From: Corynebacterium sphenisci DSM 44792
GTDB taxonomy: Bacteria > Actinomycetota > Actinomycetes > Mycobacteriales > Mycobacteriaceae
Direction of reading: 5' to 3'
Length of the DNA: 64,000 nucleotides
Assembly: GCF_001941505.1 (NCBI RefSeq)
Contig: NZ_CP009248.1
Coordinates: 248,001 to 312,000 of the forward strand
Shown: positions 35,530-43,156 of the stretch, one piece after another
How the letters are laid out: each line of letters begins with the position of its first letter
Position numbering within the stretch: the first letter of the stretch is position 1
Made by a program: the position numbers and the translations under genes
Notes under the pieces: model-generated
Database searches by the model: none
What the model saw: the letters and a program-made list of their open reading frames with translations, nothing else
Told to the model about the DNA's origin: nothing

Positions 35530-36885
35530 TCAGGCCCAGGGCGGGCGGGACTCCGCCGCCGCGGAGAGCCGGCCGGCGGCCCGCCAGGTGCGCGCCACCA
35601 GATCCCGGTCCGCCTCGGTGACCAGGTTGCCCATCAGCCGGGCGGCGGCGCCCATCAGCGGCCCCGCCCAGGGCGCGCCCAGGGTCAGCGGGCCCGCCGC
35701 GGGCAGGAACCCGGGCCGGGTGAGCAGCCCGGCCAGCCGCCGGGCCAGGGAGAACGACTCCCCGTAGTGCTCCCGCAGCAGCGCCGGCCAGGCGTGGGTG
35801 AGCCCGTCCGGGTCCCCGGGGGCGGCGAGCATCCGGTGCACCGCCAGCCGGGCCGATTCCATGGCGTAGTCGATGCCCTCCCCGTTGAGCGGGTTGACCA
35901 GGGCCGCGGCATCGCCGATCAGCGCCCAGTTCACCCCGGCGACCCCGCTGACCGCCCCGCCCATCGGCAGCAGCGCCGAGGTCACCCGCTCCGGTTCGCC
36001 CAGCCCCCATTCCGCGCGCACCCGCCCCGCGTAGTGGCGCAGCAGCTTCTTCACGTTCGCCCGCGCCGGCCGGCCCGCGGTGGCCAGCGCCCCGCAGCCC
36101 AGGTTCACCCGCTGCCCGCCGCCGCCGTCCGCGCCGAGCGGGAAGATCCAGCCGTAGCCGGGCAGGGTCCGCCCCTCGGCGTCGGTGAGCTCCAGATGGG
36201 AGTGGATCCACTCCTCGGCGCGGCCGGTGGCGCAGTAGGACCGGGCCGCGACCCCGAAGACGTGGTCGCGGTGCCACACCCGGCCGAGCAGCCGGCCCAC
36301 CGGGGAGCGCACCCCGTCGGCGACGAGCAGCCGGTCCACCGCCACCCGGCGCACCTCCCCGTCCGGGCCCCGCAGCAGCGCATGGCTGACCCGGCGCAGG
36401 CTCGGCCGCACCAGGTCCACCACCTCATGGCCGTCCAGGATCCGGGCCCCGGCCGCGGCGGCGTGGTCCAGCAGCAGCCGGTCGAACTCGGCCCGCGGCA
36501 TCGCCGAGCCGGTGGCGGGGAAGGCGCCGCCGGCCGGCCAGGGGGCGGTCACCGAACCGCCGAAGCCGTGCAGCCGCAGGCCCCGGTTGACCACCCGGCC
36601 GGTGACCGCCCCGGCCAGGCCCAGCCGGTCCAGCTCCGCCAGGGCCCGGGGGGTGAGCCCGTCCCCGCAGGTCTTGTCCCGGGGGAAGGCGCGGGCGTCG
36701 GCGACGGCGACCTCCAGCCCGGCGGCGGCGGCGTAGGCCGCGGCGGTGGACCCGGCCGGGCCGCCGCCGACGATGAGCAGGTCCACCCCGGCCGGCACCG
36801 GGGCGGGGCCGGCTCCGGCGGCGCTGGCGGAGGCGGTGGTCGCGGCGGGTCCGGGGGCCCCGGGGGAGTCGGCGGAGAGGGTCAT
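35530..36885 (-). CDS. menJ: Menaquinone reductase, MenJ-like (geranylgeranyl reductase family)
   Basis: 451 residues. The FAD site is DLLIVGGGPAGSTAAAYAAA; KTCGDGLTPRALAEL and the second flavin motif GVNWALIGDAAALVNPLNGEG are typical of geranylgeranyl-reductase-like flavoproteins. The M. tuberculosis protein at this position (Rv0561c, MenJ) saturates one double bond of the menaquinone side chain, and the place between menG and the prenyl synthase supports that role. The first 25 residues are an Ala/Pro-rich extension. It converges on menG. Confidence 0.88.
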   Translation of the reverse strand: MTLSADSPGAPGPAATTASASAAGAGPAPVPAGVDLLIVGGGPAGSTAAAYAAAAGLEVAVADARAFPRDKTCGDGLTPRALAELDRLGLAGAVTGRVVNRGLRLHGFGGSVTAPWPAGGAFPATGSAMPRAEFDRLLLDHAAAAGARILDGHEVVDLVRPSLRRVSHALLRGPDGEVRRVAVDRLLVADGVRSPVGRLLGRVWHRDHVFGVAARSYCATGRAEEWIHSHLELTDAEGRTLPGYGWIFPLGADGGGGQRVNLGCGALATAGRPARANVKKLLRHYAGRVRAEWGLGEPERVTSALLPMGGAVSGVAGVNWALIGDAAALVNPLNGEGIDYAMESARLAVHRMLAAPGDPDGLTHAWPALLREHYGESFSLARRLAGLLTRPGFLPAAGPLTLGAPWAGPLMGAAARLMGNLVTEADRDLVARTWRAAGRLSAAAESRPPWA

Positions 36886-36891
36886 TGGCCC

Positions 36892-36897
36892 AGGCTA
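36892..36897 (-). promoter_or_regulatory. Leaderless-type -10 box, menJ
   Basis: TAGCCT on the minus strand, 6 bases before ATG 36885. Confidence 0.55.
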
Positions 36898-36949
36898 TCC
36901 GACGCCCGCACCGCCCCGCCTGGGGAACCTCGGGCGGCGTCGATTACGG

Positions 36950-36955
36950 TATATT
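36950..36955 (+). promoter_or_regulatory. -10 box of the prenyl diphosphate synthase gene
   Basis: TATATT, the most A+T-rich hexamer of the region. The leader would be about 33 bases and holds the ribosome binding site AGGAG. Confidence 0.6.
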
Positions 36956-36994
36956 CAGCACGAATCCCGGTCGACGAACGAGGCAGGAGTCCAT

Positions 36995-38035
36995 ATGCGT
37001 ATCGGCGGCAGCACCGCGAAGGACGCCCAGCGCACCGCCGGTGCCGTGATCTCCAGCGTCGACCTGGGCGATGCCGGGCTGGAGGCCGACATCACCGCCG
37101 GGATGCGCCGCTGCGAGGAGCTGCTGCTGTCCGAGCTGCGCCGCGGCGAGGACTTCCTCGTCGAGCAGGTCACCCACCTCGCGGCCGCCGGGGGCAAGCG
37201 CTTCCGGCCGATGTTCGCCCTGCTCGCCGCGCAGTTCGGGCCCCGCCCGGAGGCCCCGGAGGTCACCACCGCGGCCACCGTGGTGGAGCTGACCCACCTG
37301 GCGACGCTGTACCACGATGACGTGATGGACGAGGCGGAGCTGCGCCGCGGGGCGCCCTCGGCCAACGCCCGCTGGGACAATTCGGTGGCCATCCTCGCCG
37401 GGGACTACCTGTTCTCCTCCGCCTCCCATCTGCTCGCCCAGCTCGGCTCGGACACGGTGCTGCATTTCGCGCGCACCTTCCGGGACCTCGTCACCGGGCA
37501 GATGCGCGAATCCACCGGCTGCCCCGCCGGGGAGGACCCGGTGGCGCACTACCTGCGGGTGATCCGGGAGAAGACCGGGGTGCTGATCGCCTCCGCCGGC
37601 TACCTCGGCGCCCTGCACTCCGGGGCCGGGGAGGAGGTCATCGAGGCGCTCGCGGCCTACGGGGAGAACGTGGGCCTGGTCTTCCAGATCGTCGACGACA
37701 TCATCGACATCTCCTCCGATCCGGACGAATCCGGCAAAACCCCGGGCACCGATCTGCGGGAGGGCGTGTTCACCCTGCCGGTGCTCTACGCGCTGCGCGA
37801 GGAGGGCCCGGCGGCGGACCGGCTGCGCGAGATCCTCGACGGTCCGGTCACCGACGACGCCCTGGTCGCGGAGGCCCTCGATCTGCTCGCCCGCTCCGGC
37901 GGGGCGGAGCGGGCGATGGCCGATGTGCGCGGCTACCTGGCCCGCGCCGAGGAGGCGATCGCGGAGCTGCCGGACATCCCGGCCAAGGAGGCGCTGCGCC
38001 ACCTCGCCGGGTACACGGTGCGCCGGGTCGGCTGA
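36995..38035 (+). CDS. Long-chain polyprenyl diphosphate synthase (GrcC1-like)
   Basis: 346 residues, trans-isoprenyl diphosphate synthase. The first Asp-rich motif is LYHDDVMDEAELRRG, with GGKRFRPMFALLAAQ before it; the second is VFQIVDDIIDISSDPDESG. It should make the side chain attached by MenA; the chain length cannot be read with certainty. In M. tuberculosis GrcC1 (Rv0562) is in the same place. AGGAG 6 bases before ATG 36995 sets the start, so unlike most men genes here it has a normal leader. Confidence 0.92.
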   Translation: MRIGGSTAKDAQRTAGAVISSVDLGDAGLEADITAGMRRCEELLLSELRRGEDFLVEQVTHLAAAGGKRFRPMFALLAAQFGPRPEAPEVTTAATVVELTHLATLYHDDVMDEAELRRGAPSANARWDNSVAILAGDYLFSSASHLLAQLGSDTVLHFARTFRDLVTGQMRESTGCPAGEDPVAHYLRVIREKTGVLIASAGYLGALHSGAGEEVIEALAAYGENVGLVFQIVDDIIDISSDPDESGKTPGTDLREGVFTLPVLYALREEGPAADRLREILDGPVTDDALVAEALDLLARSGGAERAMADVRGYLARAEEAIAELPDIPAKEALRHLAGYTVRRVG

Positions 38036-38089
38036 GCCCGCGCCGCCGATGCCGGCGCCCGGGGGCGTTCTCCCGCCCGGCCTGGGGAT

Positions 38090-38120
38090 TTGCCTTCCCC
38101 GCGGCGCCCTGGTGTAGCAT
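38090..38120 (+). promoter_or_regulatory. tRNA-Tyr promoter
   Basis: TTGCCT (38090-38095) and TAGCAT (38115-38120), 19 bases apart, 25 bases before the mature tRNA. Confidence 0.55.
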
Positions 38121-38145
38121 GTGGGACGCACCGCATGCGGTGCAC

Positions 38146-38230
38146 GCCAGATTGCCCGAGCGGCCAAAGGGAGCGGATTGTAAATCCGTCGGCATTGCCT
38201 TCGTTGGTTCGAATCCATCATCTGGCACCA
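38146..38230 (+). tRNA. tRNA-Tyr (GTA)
   Basis: 85 bases including an encoded CCA end. Acceptor GCCAGAT pairs with ATCTGGC; the anticodon loop is TTGTAAA with anticodon GTA; the long variable arm is typical of class II tRNA-Tyr. T arm GGTTCGAATCC is intact. Confidence 0.95.
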
Positions 38231-38233
38231 TCC

Positions 38234-38274
38234 GGCCGGCGCCCCGCGGAAGACCATTCCGCGGGGCGCCGGCC
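38234..38274 (+). terminator. Strong hairpin after tRNA-Tyr
   Basis: A perfect 18-bp stem (38234-38251 with 38257-38274) and a 5-base loop. The following GTTCCC is a weak T tract. Confidence 0.75.
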
Positions 38275-38379
38275 GTTCCCGTGCCCGGGGCGGGGGAGGC
38301 CGGCCGCACCGGCGCGGCTGCCGCGGCGGCGGGCGCCGGCGGCGGAAACGGGGCGGGAAAGCCGTGGTGAACAGCCGAT

Positions 38380-38409
38380 TTGCCGAACCGGGTCCGCGTT
38401 GGTTAATCT
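38380..38409 (+). promoter_or_regulatory. tRNA-Thr promoter
   Basis: TTGCCG (38380-38385), 18 bases, TAATCT (38404-38409). It may also drive the following tRNA-Met. Confidence 0.6.
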
Positions 38410-38460
38410 TTCGGAGGCTTCAACGGCGGGCCGGGTTCACCCGGTTCGCCCGGAGGCCGC

Positions 38461-38533
38461 GCCCCCTTAGCTCAGTCGGCAGAGCGTTTCCATGGTAAGG
38501 AAAAGGTCGACAGTTCGATTCTGTCAGGGGGCT
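38461..38533 (+). tRNA. tRNA-Thr (GGT)
   Basis: 73 bases. Acceptor GCCCCCT/AGGGGGC; anticodon stem TTTCC/GGAAA around loop ATGGTAA, anticodon GGT. CCA is not encoded. Confidence 0.93.
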
Positions 38534-38601
38534 CAGTTCTTTTGTGCGGCCCCGGCCGCCGGCCGGAAGGCGGGTGGCCCGGGGCCGGACGACGGAACCG
38601 G

Positions 38602-38675
38602 GGCGATGTAGCTCAGATGGTGAGAGCGCACGACTCATAATCGTGAGGTCGGGGGTTCGATCCCCCCCATCGCTA
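38602..38675 (+). tRNA. tRNA-Met (CAT), elongator type
   Basis: 74 bases. Acceptor GGCGATG pairs with CATCGCT (first pair G-U); loop ACTCATAA with anticodon CAT. The first base pair is not the C-A mismatch of initiator tRNA, so it is an elongator. CCA is not encoded. Confidence 0.92.
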
Positions 38676-38711
38676 CTGGTGACCTGGTCACCACCCTGAC
38701 CGGCCCCGTGC

Positions 38712-38717
38712 TAGGGT
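38712..38717 (+). promoter_or_regulatory. -10 box of tRNA-Trp / secE
   Basis: TAGGGT, 28 bases before tRNA-Trp. It probably also drives secE. Confidence 0.5.
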
Positions 38718-38745
38718 TGGGAACCGCCCGCCGTCGCGCGGGCGA

Positions 38746-38818
<73 letters not shown>

Positions 38819-38853
38819 CAACACCCCCACCGGAGAGCAGCGCGAGGAGAAAC

Positions 38854-39165
38854 GTGGCCGAGCACAACCAGAGCCCCGCCGCGGAGGCCCAGCGCCCCGC
38901 CGGCAAGCGCCAGATGGCGGGCGTCGCCACTCCCGCCGCGGGCCGACCCGCCCGCCGCGCCGAGGACGCCCCCGCCGCCCGCGCCAACCCGGTGACCTTC
39001 ATCAAGCAGGTCCTCGCCGAGCTGCGCAAGGTGATCTGGCCCACCGGCCGGCAGATGCTCGTCTACACCATCGTGGTGATGGCCTTCCTCATCTTCACCC
39101 TCGCCCTGGTGTGGGGCGTGGACACCCTCGCCGGGCTCGGCGTCTCCGCGGTATTCGGGTCCTGA
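38854..39165 (+). CDS. secE: Preprotein translocase subunit SecE
   Basis: 103 residues from GTG 38854, with GAGGAG 6 bases before it. The N-terminal half is hydrophilic and variable; the conserved part is [20 protein letters not shown] followed by one membrane helix ([19 protein letters not shown]). SecE clamps SecY in the Sec channel. Longer in-frame starts run into tRNA-Trp and are rejected. Confidence 0.95.
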   Translation: MAEHNQSPAAEAQRPAGKRQMAGVATPAAGRPARRAEDAPAARANPVTFIKQVLAELRKVIWPTGRQMLVYTIVVMAFLIFTLALVWGVDTLAGLGVSAVFGS

Positions 39166-39178
39166 GCCCCCGCTGGGG

Positions 39179-39184
39179 TATACT
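39179..39184 (+). promoter_or_regulatory. -10 box in the secE-nusG gap
   Basis: TATACT, a near-consensus -10. No clear -35. A start near 39191 would place the terminator-like hairpin at 39203 inside the nusG leader. Confidence 0.5.
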
Positions 39185-39202
39185 CGCCCCCAGTGCACCA
39201 CC

Positions 39203-39240
39203 ATCCCGCCACCGTCGAACGGTAGGCGGGATTGATTTTT
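39203..39240 (+). terminator. Terminator or attenuator in the secE-nusG gap
   Basis: Stem of 12 pairs (39203-39214 with 39220-39232, one bulged A at 39224) and a 5-base loop, followed by TTGATTTTT. It is the most classical intrinsic terminator in the window. It lies downstream of the TATACT box and 51 bases before the nusG start, so it can end the secE message or attenuate nusG. Confidence 0.8.
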
Positions 39241-39290
39241 GGCCCGCCCCGGCACGGGGAAGGGCCCAGCAGCGAAGGAAAGGCAGCCCC

Positions 39291-40127
39291 TTGAACGACG
39301 GGAACAACATCTTCTCCGACGCCGGCGGCGACGGCGCCCCGGCCGGATCCATGGGCGAGGCGCTCATCGAGGCCGCCTCCGAGGCGTACACCCCCCAGCA
39401 GGAGGCCGAGGCCCCCGGCGCCGCCGACCCCGCCCCCGAGCCCGCCGCGGCCGAGGCCGACGCCGCCGCGGAGCCGGCCGAGGAGGTCGACCCGGAGCAG
39501 GAGTACCGCCGCCGGCTGCGCGAGTTCTCCCGGGAGCTCAAGCGGCGCAAGGGCGACTGGTACATCATCCAGTGCTACTCGGGCTACGAGAACAAGGTGA
39601 AGACCAACCTGGAGATGCGCGCCCAGACCATGGGCGTCGACGAGCAGATCCACGAGGTCGTGGTGCCCATCGAGGAGGTCGAGGAGCTCAAGGACGGCAA
39701 GCGCAAGATCGTCAAGCGCAAGCTGCTGCCCGGCTACGTGCTGGTGCGCATGGAGCTCGACGACCCCTCCTGGTCCGTGGTCCGGGACACCCCCGGGGTG
39801 ACCTCCTTCGTCGGCTCCGAGGGCCAGCCCACCCAGGTCAAGATCCGGGAGGTGGCGAAGTTCCTCATGCCCAAGGAGACCGTCGCCGCCGCCGGCGACG
39901 CCGAGGGCACCGCGGTGGCGGTGGCCCCGAAGGCGGAGGAGACCCAGGTCAAGGTGGACTACGAGGTCGGCGAGTCGGTGACCATCCTCTCCGGGCCCTT
40001 CGCCTCGGTGGCGGCCACCATCTCCGACATCGACCCCGCCGCCGGCCGGATCAAGGCCCTGGTGTCCATCTTCGGCCGGGAGACCCCGGTGGAGCTGGGC
40101 CTCGACGAGGTCGAGAAGCTCGACTGA
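39291..40127 (+). CDS. nusG: Transcription termination/antitermination factor NusG
   Basis: 278 residues from TTG 39291. GAAGGAAAGG (39273-39282) lies 8 bases before the TTG, and the next in-frame ATG (39351) has no ribosome binding site. The first 75 residues are an acidic Ala/Glu/Pro-rich extension usual in actinobacteria; then the NGN domain ([56 protein letters not shown]) and a KOW domain ([20 protein letters not shown]). NusG binds RNA polymerase and links it to Rho and the ribosome. Confidence 0.94.
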   Translation: MNDGNNIFSDAGGDGAPAGSMGEALIEAASEAYTPQQEAEAPGAADPAPEPAAAEADAAAEPAEEVDPEQEYRRRLREFSRELKRRKGDWYIIQCYSGYENKVKTNLEMRAQTMGVDEQIHEVVVPIEEVEELKDGKRKIVKRKLLPGYVLVRMELDDPSWSVVRDTPGVTSFVGSEGQPTQVKIREVAKFLMPKETVAAAGDAEGTAVAVAPKAEETQVKVDYEVGESVTILSGPFASVAATISDIDPAAGRIKALVSIFGRETPVELGLDEVEKLD

Positions 40128-40152
40128 GCCCCGCCCCGGCCCGGCCGCCCGT

Positions 40153-40182
40153 TTGGGCGCCGGGCCGTCGTCGGCGTACACT
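40153..40182 (+). promoter_or_regulatory. rplK-rplA promoter
   Basis: TTGGGC (40153-40158), 18 bases, TACACT (40177-40182). The start near 40189 leaves a leader of about 220 bases before rplK, long enough for RNA control. Confidence 0.65.
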
Positions 40183-40411
40183 GTCCGATCGTGCATGCCC
40201 GCCTCCGGCGGCCCCGCGGGGCCGGCCCGGGCGACGGGACGACCCGCCCGGCCGCGTCCGCCCGGTCCCCGAAAGTCACCGGGGGCCGGTCGCCGGCCGG
40301 GTCGCGTTCCGGGGCATGCGCCACCTTCTCCGCACCGCGGGGCGCCCCGCCGGCCGTACCCGGCGGACGCCACGGCCCCCGCGGTGAAGACAACGAGGAA
40401 TCAGGAAGAAC

Positions 40412-40846
40412 ATGGCCCCCAAGAAGAAGCTTCAGGCAGTCATCAAGCTGCAGATCCAGGCCGGCCAGGCCAACCCGGCGCCGCCGGTCGGCCCGGCCCT
40501 CGGCGCCCACGGCGTCAACATCATGGAGTTCTGCAAGGCGTACAACGCCGCCACCGAGAACCAGCGCGGCGACGTCATCCCCGTGGAGATCAACGTCTAC
40601 GAGGACCGTTCCTTCGACTTCAAGCTCAAGACCCCGCCCGCGGCGAAGCTGCTGCTCAAGGCCGCCGGCGTGAAGAAGGGCTCCGGTGTGCCGCACACCG
40701 ACAAGGTCGGCTCCGTGACCATGGACCAGTGCCGCGAGATCGCCGAGCAGAAGAAGCCCGACCTCAACGCCAACGACGTCGAGGCCGGGGCGAAGATCAT
40801 CGCCGGCACCGCCCGCTCCATGGGCATCGAGGTCACCGGGGCCTGA
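40412..40846 (+). CDS. rplK: 50S ribosomal protein L11 (uL11)
   Basis: 144 residues. [20 protein letters not shown] is the L11 signature; the C-terminal rRNA-binding domain includes [18 protein letters not shown] and the end [13 protein letters not shown]. It forms the GTPase stalk base with L10/L12. AGGAAGA before ATG 40412 is the ribosome binding site. Confidence 0.98.
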   Translation: MAPKKKLQAVIKLQIQAGQANPAPPVGPALGAHGVNIMEFCKAYNAATENQRGDVIPVEINVYEDRSFDFKLKTPPAAKLLLKAAGVKKGSGVPHTDKVGSVTMDQCREIAEQKKPDLNANDVEAGAKIIAGTARSMGIEVTGA

Positions 40847-40918
40847 GCGGCCCCGACCGCGCCGGACGGCGCACCCGCCGGAGCCCGACCGCGGCCCCGG
40901 CGACAGCACACAGACCAT

Positions 40919-40949
40919 TGTGGGAGAGCCAGCTACGGCCCGCACCACA
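40919..40949 (+). promoter_or_regulatory. Hairpin element in the rplK-rplA gap (candidate)
   Basis: TGTGG (40919-40923) pairs with CCACA (40945-40949) around an internal loop and a short GCC/GGC pairing. It lies 27 bases before rplA. L1 represses its own operon in other bacteria, so an L1 site is possible; this is inference. Confidence 0.3.
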
Positions 40950-40976
40950 CCTCCAAGTACGTGATTGGAACGTGAC

Positions 40977-41693
40977 ATGAGCAAGAACTCCAAGGCCTAC
41001 AAGGCCGCGCTCGAGAAGATCGACGCCGGGCGCATCTACTCCCCGCTCGAGGCCGCCGGCCTGGCGAAGGAGACCTCCTCGAAGAACCACGACGCCTCCA
41101 TCGACGTGGCGATCCGCCTCGGCGTGGACCCGCGCAAGGCCGACCAGCTGGTGCGCGGCACCGTGTCGCTGCCCAACGGCACCGGCAAGACCGTGCGCGT
41201 GGTGGTCTTCGCCGCCGGCGAGAACGCCACCAAGGCCGAGGAGGCCGGGGCGGACCTGGTCGGCACCGATGAGCTGATCGAGAAGATCCAGGGCGGCTGG
41301 ACCGATTTCGACGCCGCCATCGCCACCCCCGACCAGATGGCCAAGGTCGGCCGGGTCGCCCGGGTGCTCGGCCCGCGCGGGCTGATGCCGAACCCGAAGA
41401 CCGGCACCGTGACCACCGACGTGGCCAAGGCCGTCACCGACATCAAGGGCGGCAAGATCTCCTTCCGGGTGGACAAGGCCGCCAACCTGCACGCCCTCAT
41501 CGGCAAGGCGTCCTTCACCGCCGAGCAGCTCGCCGAGAACTACGGCGCCCTGATCGACGAGCTGATGCGCCTGAAGCCCTCCGCCTCGAAGGGCAAGTAC
41601 CTGAAGAAGATCACCGTCTCGGCCACCAACGGCCCGGGCATCCCGGTGGACACCACCGTGATCAAGAACTACCTCGGCGAGGCCGAGGCCTAG
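40977..41693 (+). CDS. rplA: 50S ribosomal protein L1 (uL1)
   Basis: 238 residues. Signatures: [41 protein letters not shown] and [19 protein letters not shown]. It binds the L1 stalk of 23S rRNA. ATG 40977 is chosen (GGAA at 40967-40970); an in-frame TTG at 40965 would add four residues. Confidence 0.98.
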   Translation: MSKNSKAYKAALEKIDAGRIYSPLEAAGLAKETSSKNHDASIDVAIRLGVDPRKADQLVRGTVSLPNGTGKTVRVVVFAAGENATKAEEAGADLVGTDELIEKIQGGWTDFDAAIATPDQMAKVGRVARVLGPRGLMPNPKTGTVTTDVAKAVTDIKGGKISFRVDKAANLHALIGKASFTAEQLAENYGALIDELMRLKPSASKGKYLKKITVSATNGPGIPVDTTVIKNYLGEAEA

Positions 41694-41703
41694 CTCCGCC
41701 CGC

Positions 41704-41730
41704 GCCCCGGCGGCGATTTGCCGCCGGGGC
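41704..41730 (+). terminator. Hairpin after rplA
   Basis: A perfect 11-bp stem (41704-41714 with 41720-41730), loop GATTT. No T tract; the rplJ -35 box lies in its 3' side. Confidence 0.55.
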
Positions 41731-41747
41731 CGCCGGGGGCGTAGAGT
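41718..41747 (+). promoter_or_regulatory. rplJ-rplL promoter
   Basis: TTGCCG (41718-41723), 18 bases, TAGAGT (41742-41747). The start near 41755 leaves a leader of about 235 bases containing the L10 leader RNA. Confidence 0.65.
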
Positions 41748-41799
41748 CCCCGGTTGAAGTTTGACCGGGGAGGGCGACCTCCCCGATAACCTCAAGTTT

Positions 41800-41875
41800 C
41801 ACCGAAGACCGCCGGTTCCCCGGGCACCCGGGGCGAAGGCCCAGCGACCACGCTGGCGGCCCGCGCAGGGAGCAC
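41800..41875 (+). ncRNA. Ribosomal protein L10 leader RNA
   Basis: Just upstream of rplJ, the segment begins CCGAAGACCGCCGG and holds a CCCCGG/CCGGGG hairpin, a GAAGGCC strand and a second hairpin CCAGCG/CGCTGG (41841-41846 with 41851-41856), ending GCGCAGGGAGC. This order matches the L10-leader family as recalled, in which L10(L12)4 binds its own mRNA and represses it. A covariance search would settle it. Confidence 0.7.
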
Positions 41876-41897
41876 TTGGGGGCACGCCGTGACATGC

Positions 41898-41937
41898 GCG
41901 CCCCGACGCCCCCCGCGTCGGGGCGCTCTCGTCGTCT
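41898..41937 (+). terminator. Attenuator-like terminator between the L10 leader and rplJ
   Basis: A perfect 12-bp stem GCGCCCCGACGC (41898-41909) with 41915-41926, a 5-base C loop, then TCTCGTCGTCT. Placed after the L10 leader and 53 bases before rplJ, it suggests control by premature termination. Confidence 0.7.
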
Positions 41938-41989
41938 CCGGGCCCTCGCGGCGGAACCACGACACCGAAGGAAGGAGGCGAGAGTACCC

Positions 41990-42505
41990 ATGGCAGTCAC
42001 CCCCGCCAAGGAGGCCGCGGTCGCGGCCCTGAAGCAGGACTTCGACGAGTCCAACAACAACGTGGTGCTCACCGAGTACCGCGGCCTGTCGGTCGACGAG
42101 ATCACCCAGCTGCGTCGCGCGCTCGGCGCGGACGTGAAGTACTCCGTCGCCAAGAACACCATGATCAAGCTCGCCGCCGCCGAGGCGGCGGTGGAGGGGC
42201 TCGACGAGCACCTCACCGGCCCGACCGCGGTCGCCTTCATCAAGGGCGAGTCGGTCGACGCGGCGAAGGCGATCAAGAAGTTCGCCGACGAGCACAAGGC
42301 GCTCGTCATCAAGGGCGGCTACGTGGACGGCTCGGCGATCGACGCCGAGCAGTTCCGCGCCCTGGCGGACATGGACAACCGCGAGACCACGCTGGCGAAG
42401 ATCGCCGGCGGGTTCAACGGCGTTCTGGCGAATGTCGCCGGGCTCCTCGACGCGCCCACCTCCTCCGTCGCCCGGCTCGCCGCGGCGCTGGAGGAGAAGA
42501 AGTAG
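41990..42505 (+). CDS. rplJ: 50S ribosomal protein L10 (uL10)
   Basis: 171 residues. VVLTEYRGLSVDEITQLRRAL and SVAKNTMIKLAAAEA are L10 signatures; the C-terminal helix (SVARLAAALEEKK) holds the L7/L12 dimers. GAAGGAGGCGAG upstream of ATG 41990 is a strong ribosome binding site, which in the L10 leader model is made inaccessible under excess L10. Confidence 0.97.
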   Translation: MAVTPAKEAAVAALKQDFDESNNNVVLTEYRGLSVDEITQLRRALGADVKYSVAKNTMIKLAAAEAAVEGLDEHLTGPTAVAFIKGESVDAAKAIKKFADEHKALVIKGGYVDGSAIDAEQFRALADMDNRETTLAKIAGGFNGVLANVAGLLDAPTSSVARLAAALEEKK

Positions 42506-42598
42506 CCGAGGCCCCCGGCCCCAGCACCCCCGAAGACACCAGGCCCGCCCCGCCCCGGGGCGGCCCCCGCAGAAGACACACCCGCAAGGAGAACCATC

Positions 42599-42985
42599 AT
42601 GGCGAAGTACACCACCGAGGAGCTGCTCGAGGCGTTCAAGGAGATGACCCTCGTTGAGCTGACCGAGTTCAAGAAGGCGTTCGAGGAGGAGTTCGACGTC
42701 ACCGCCGCCGCCCCGGTCGCCGTGGCCGCCGCCGGCGCCGCCGGCGGCGAGGCCGCCGCCGCCGAGGAGAAGGACGAGTTCGACGTCGTGCTCGAGGACG
42801 CCGGCGCCAAGAAGATCGGCGTCATCAAGGCCGTCCGCGAGATCGTCTCCGGCCTGGGCCTGAAGGAGGCCAAGGAGCTCGTCGAGTCCGCCCCGAAGGC
42901 CATCGTCGAGGGCGCCAACAAGGACGACGCCGAGGCCGCCAAGGCCAAGCTCGAGGAGGCCGGCGCCACCGTCTCCCTCAAGTAG
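42599..42985 (+). CDS. rplL: 50S ribosomal protein L7/L12 (bL12)
   Basis: 128 residues: N-terminal dimer/L10-binding helices ([20 protein letters not shown]), an Ala-rich hinge ([15 protein letters not shown]) and the factor-binding C-terminal domain ([20 protein letters not shown] and the end ATVSLK). AAGGAGAA before ATG 42599 is the ribosome binding site. Confidence 0.98.
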   Translation: MAKYTTEELLEAFKEMTLVELTEFKKAFEEEFDVTAAAPVAVAAAGAAGGEAAAAEEKDEFDVVLEDAGAKKIGVIKAVREIVSGLGLKEAKELVESAPKAIVEGANKDDAEAAKAKLEEAGATVSLK

Positions 42986-43031
42986 GGTCGACCGCCGCCC
43001 GCCGCGCCGCCGGCGCGGCCGCGCACCGGAC

Positions 43032-43082
43032 ACCCCCGCCCGACCGGGCGCCCCGCACGGGGCCCCGGCCGGCGGGGGTTTT
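43032..43082 (+). terminator. Terminator of the rplJ-rplL operon
   Basis: ACCCCCGCC (43032-43040) pairs with GGCGGGGGT (43071-43079); the interior holds further GC pairing; TTTT ends at 43082. Confidence 0.8.
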
Positions 43083-43143
43083 CCGCATGTCCGGGGCCCC
43101 TCCCGGGCCCGGCCCGGATTCGGGCCCCGCCGGCGGCCCCGGG

Positions 43144-43149
43144 TAGGAT
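43144..43149 (+). promoter_or_regulatory. Leaderless-type -10 box, PorA-family gene
   Basis: TAGGAT, 7 bases before ATG 43157. Confidence 0.6.
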
Positions 43150-43156
43150 TCAGGGT

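Noticed and set aside
38602..38675. tRNA with CAT anticodon as the initiator tRNA
   Set aside because: The first acceptor pair is G-U and the sequence lacks the unpaired C1 of initiator tRNAs.
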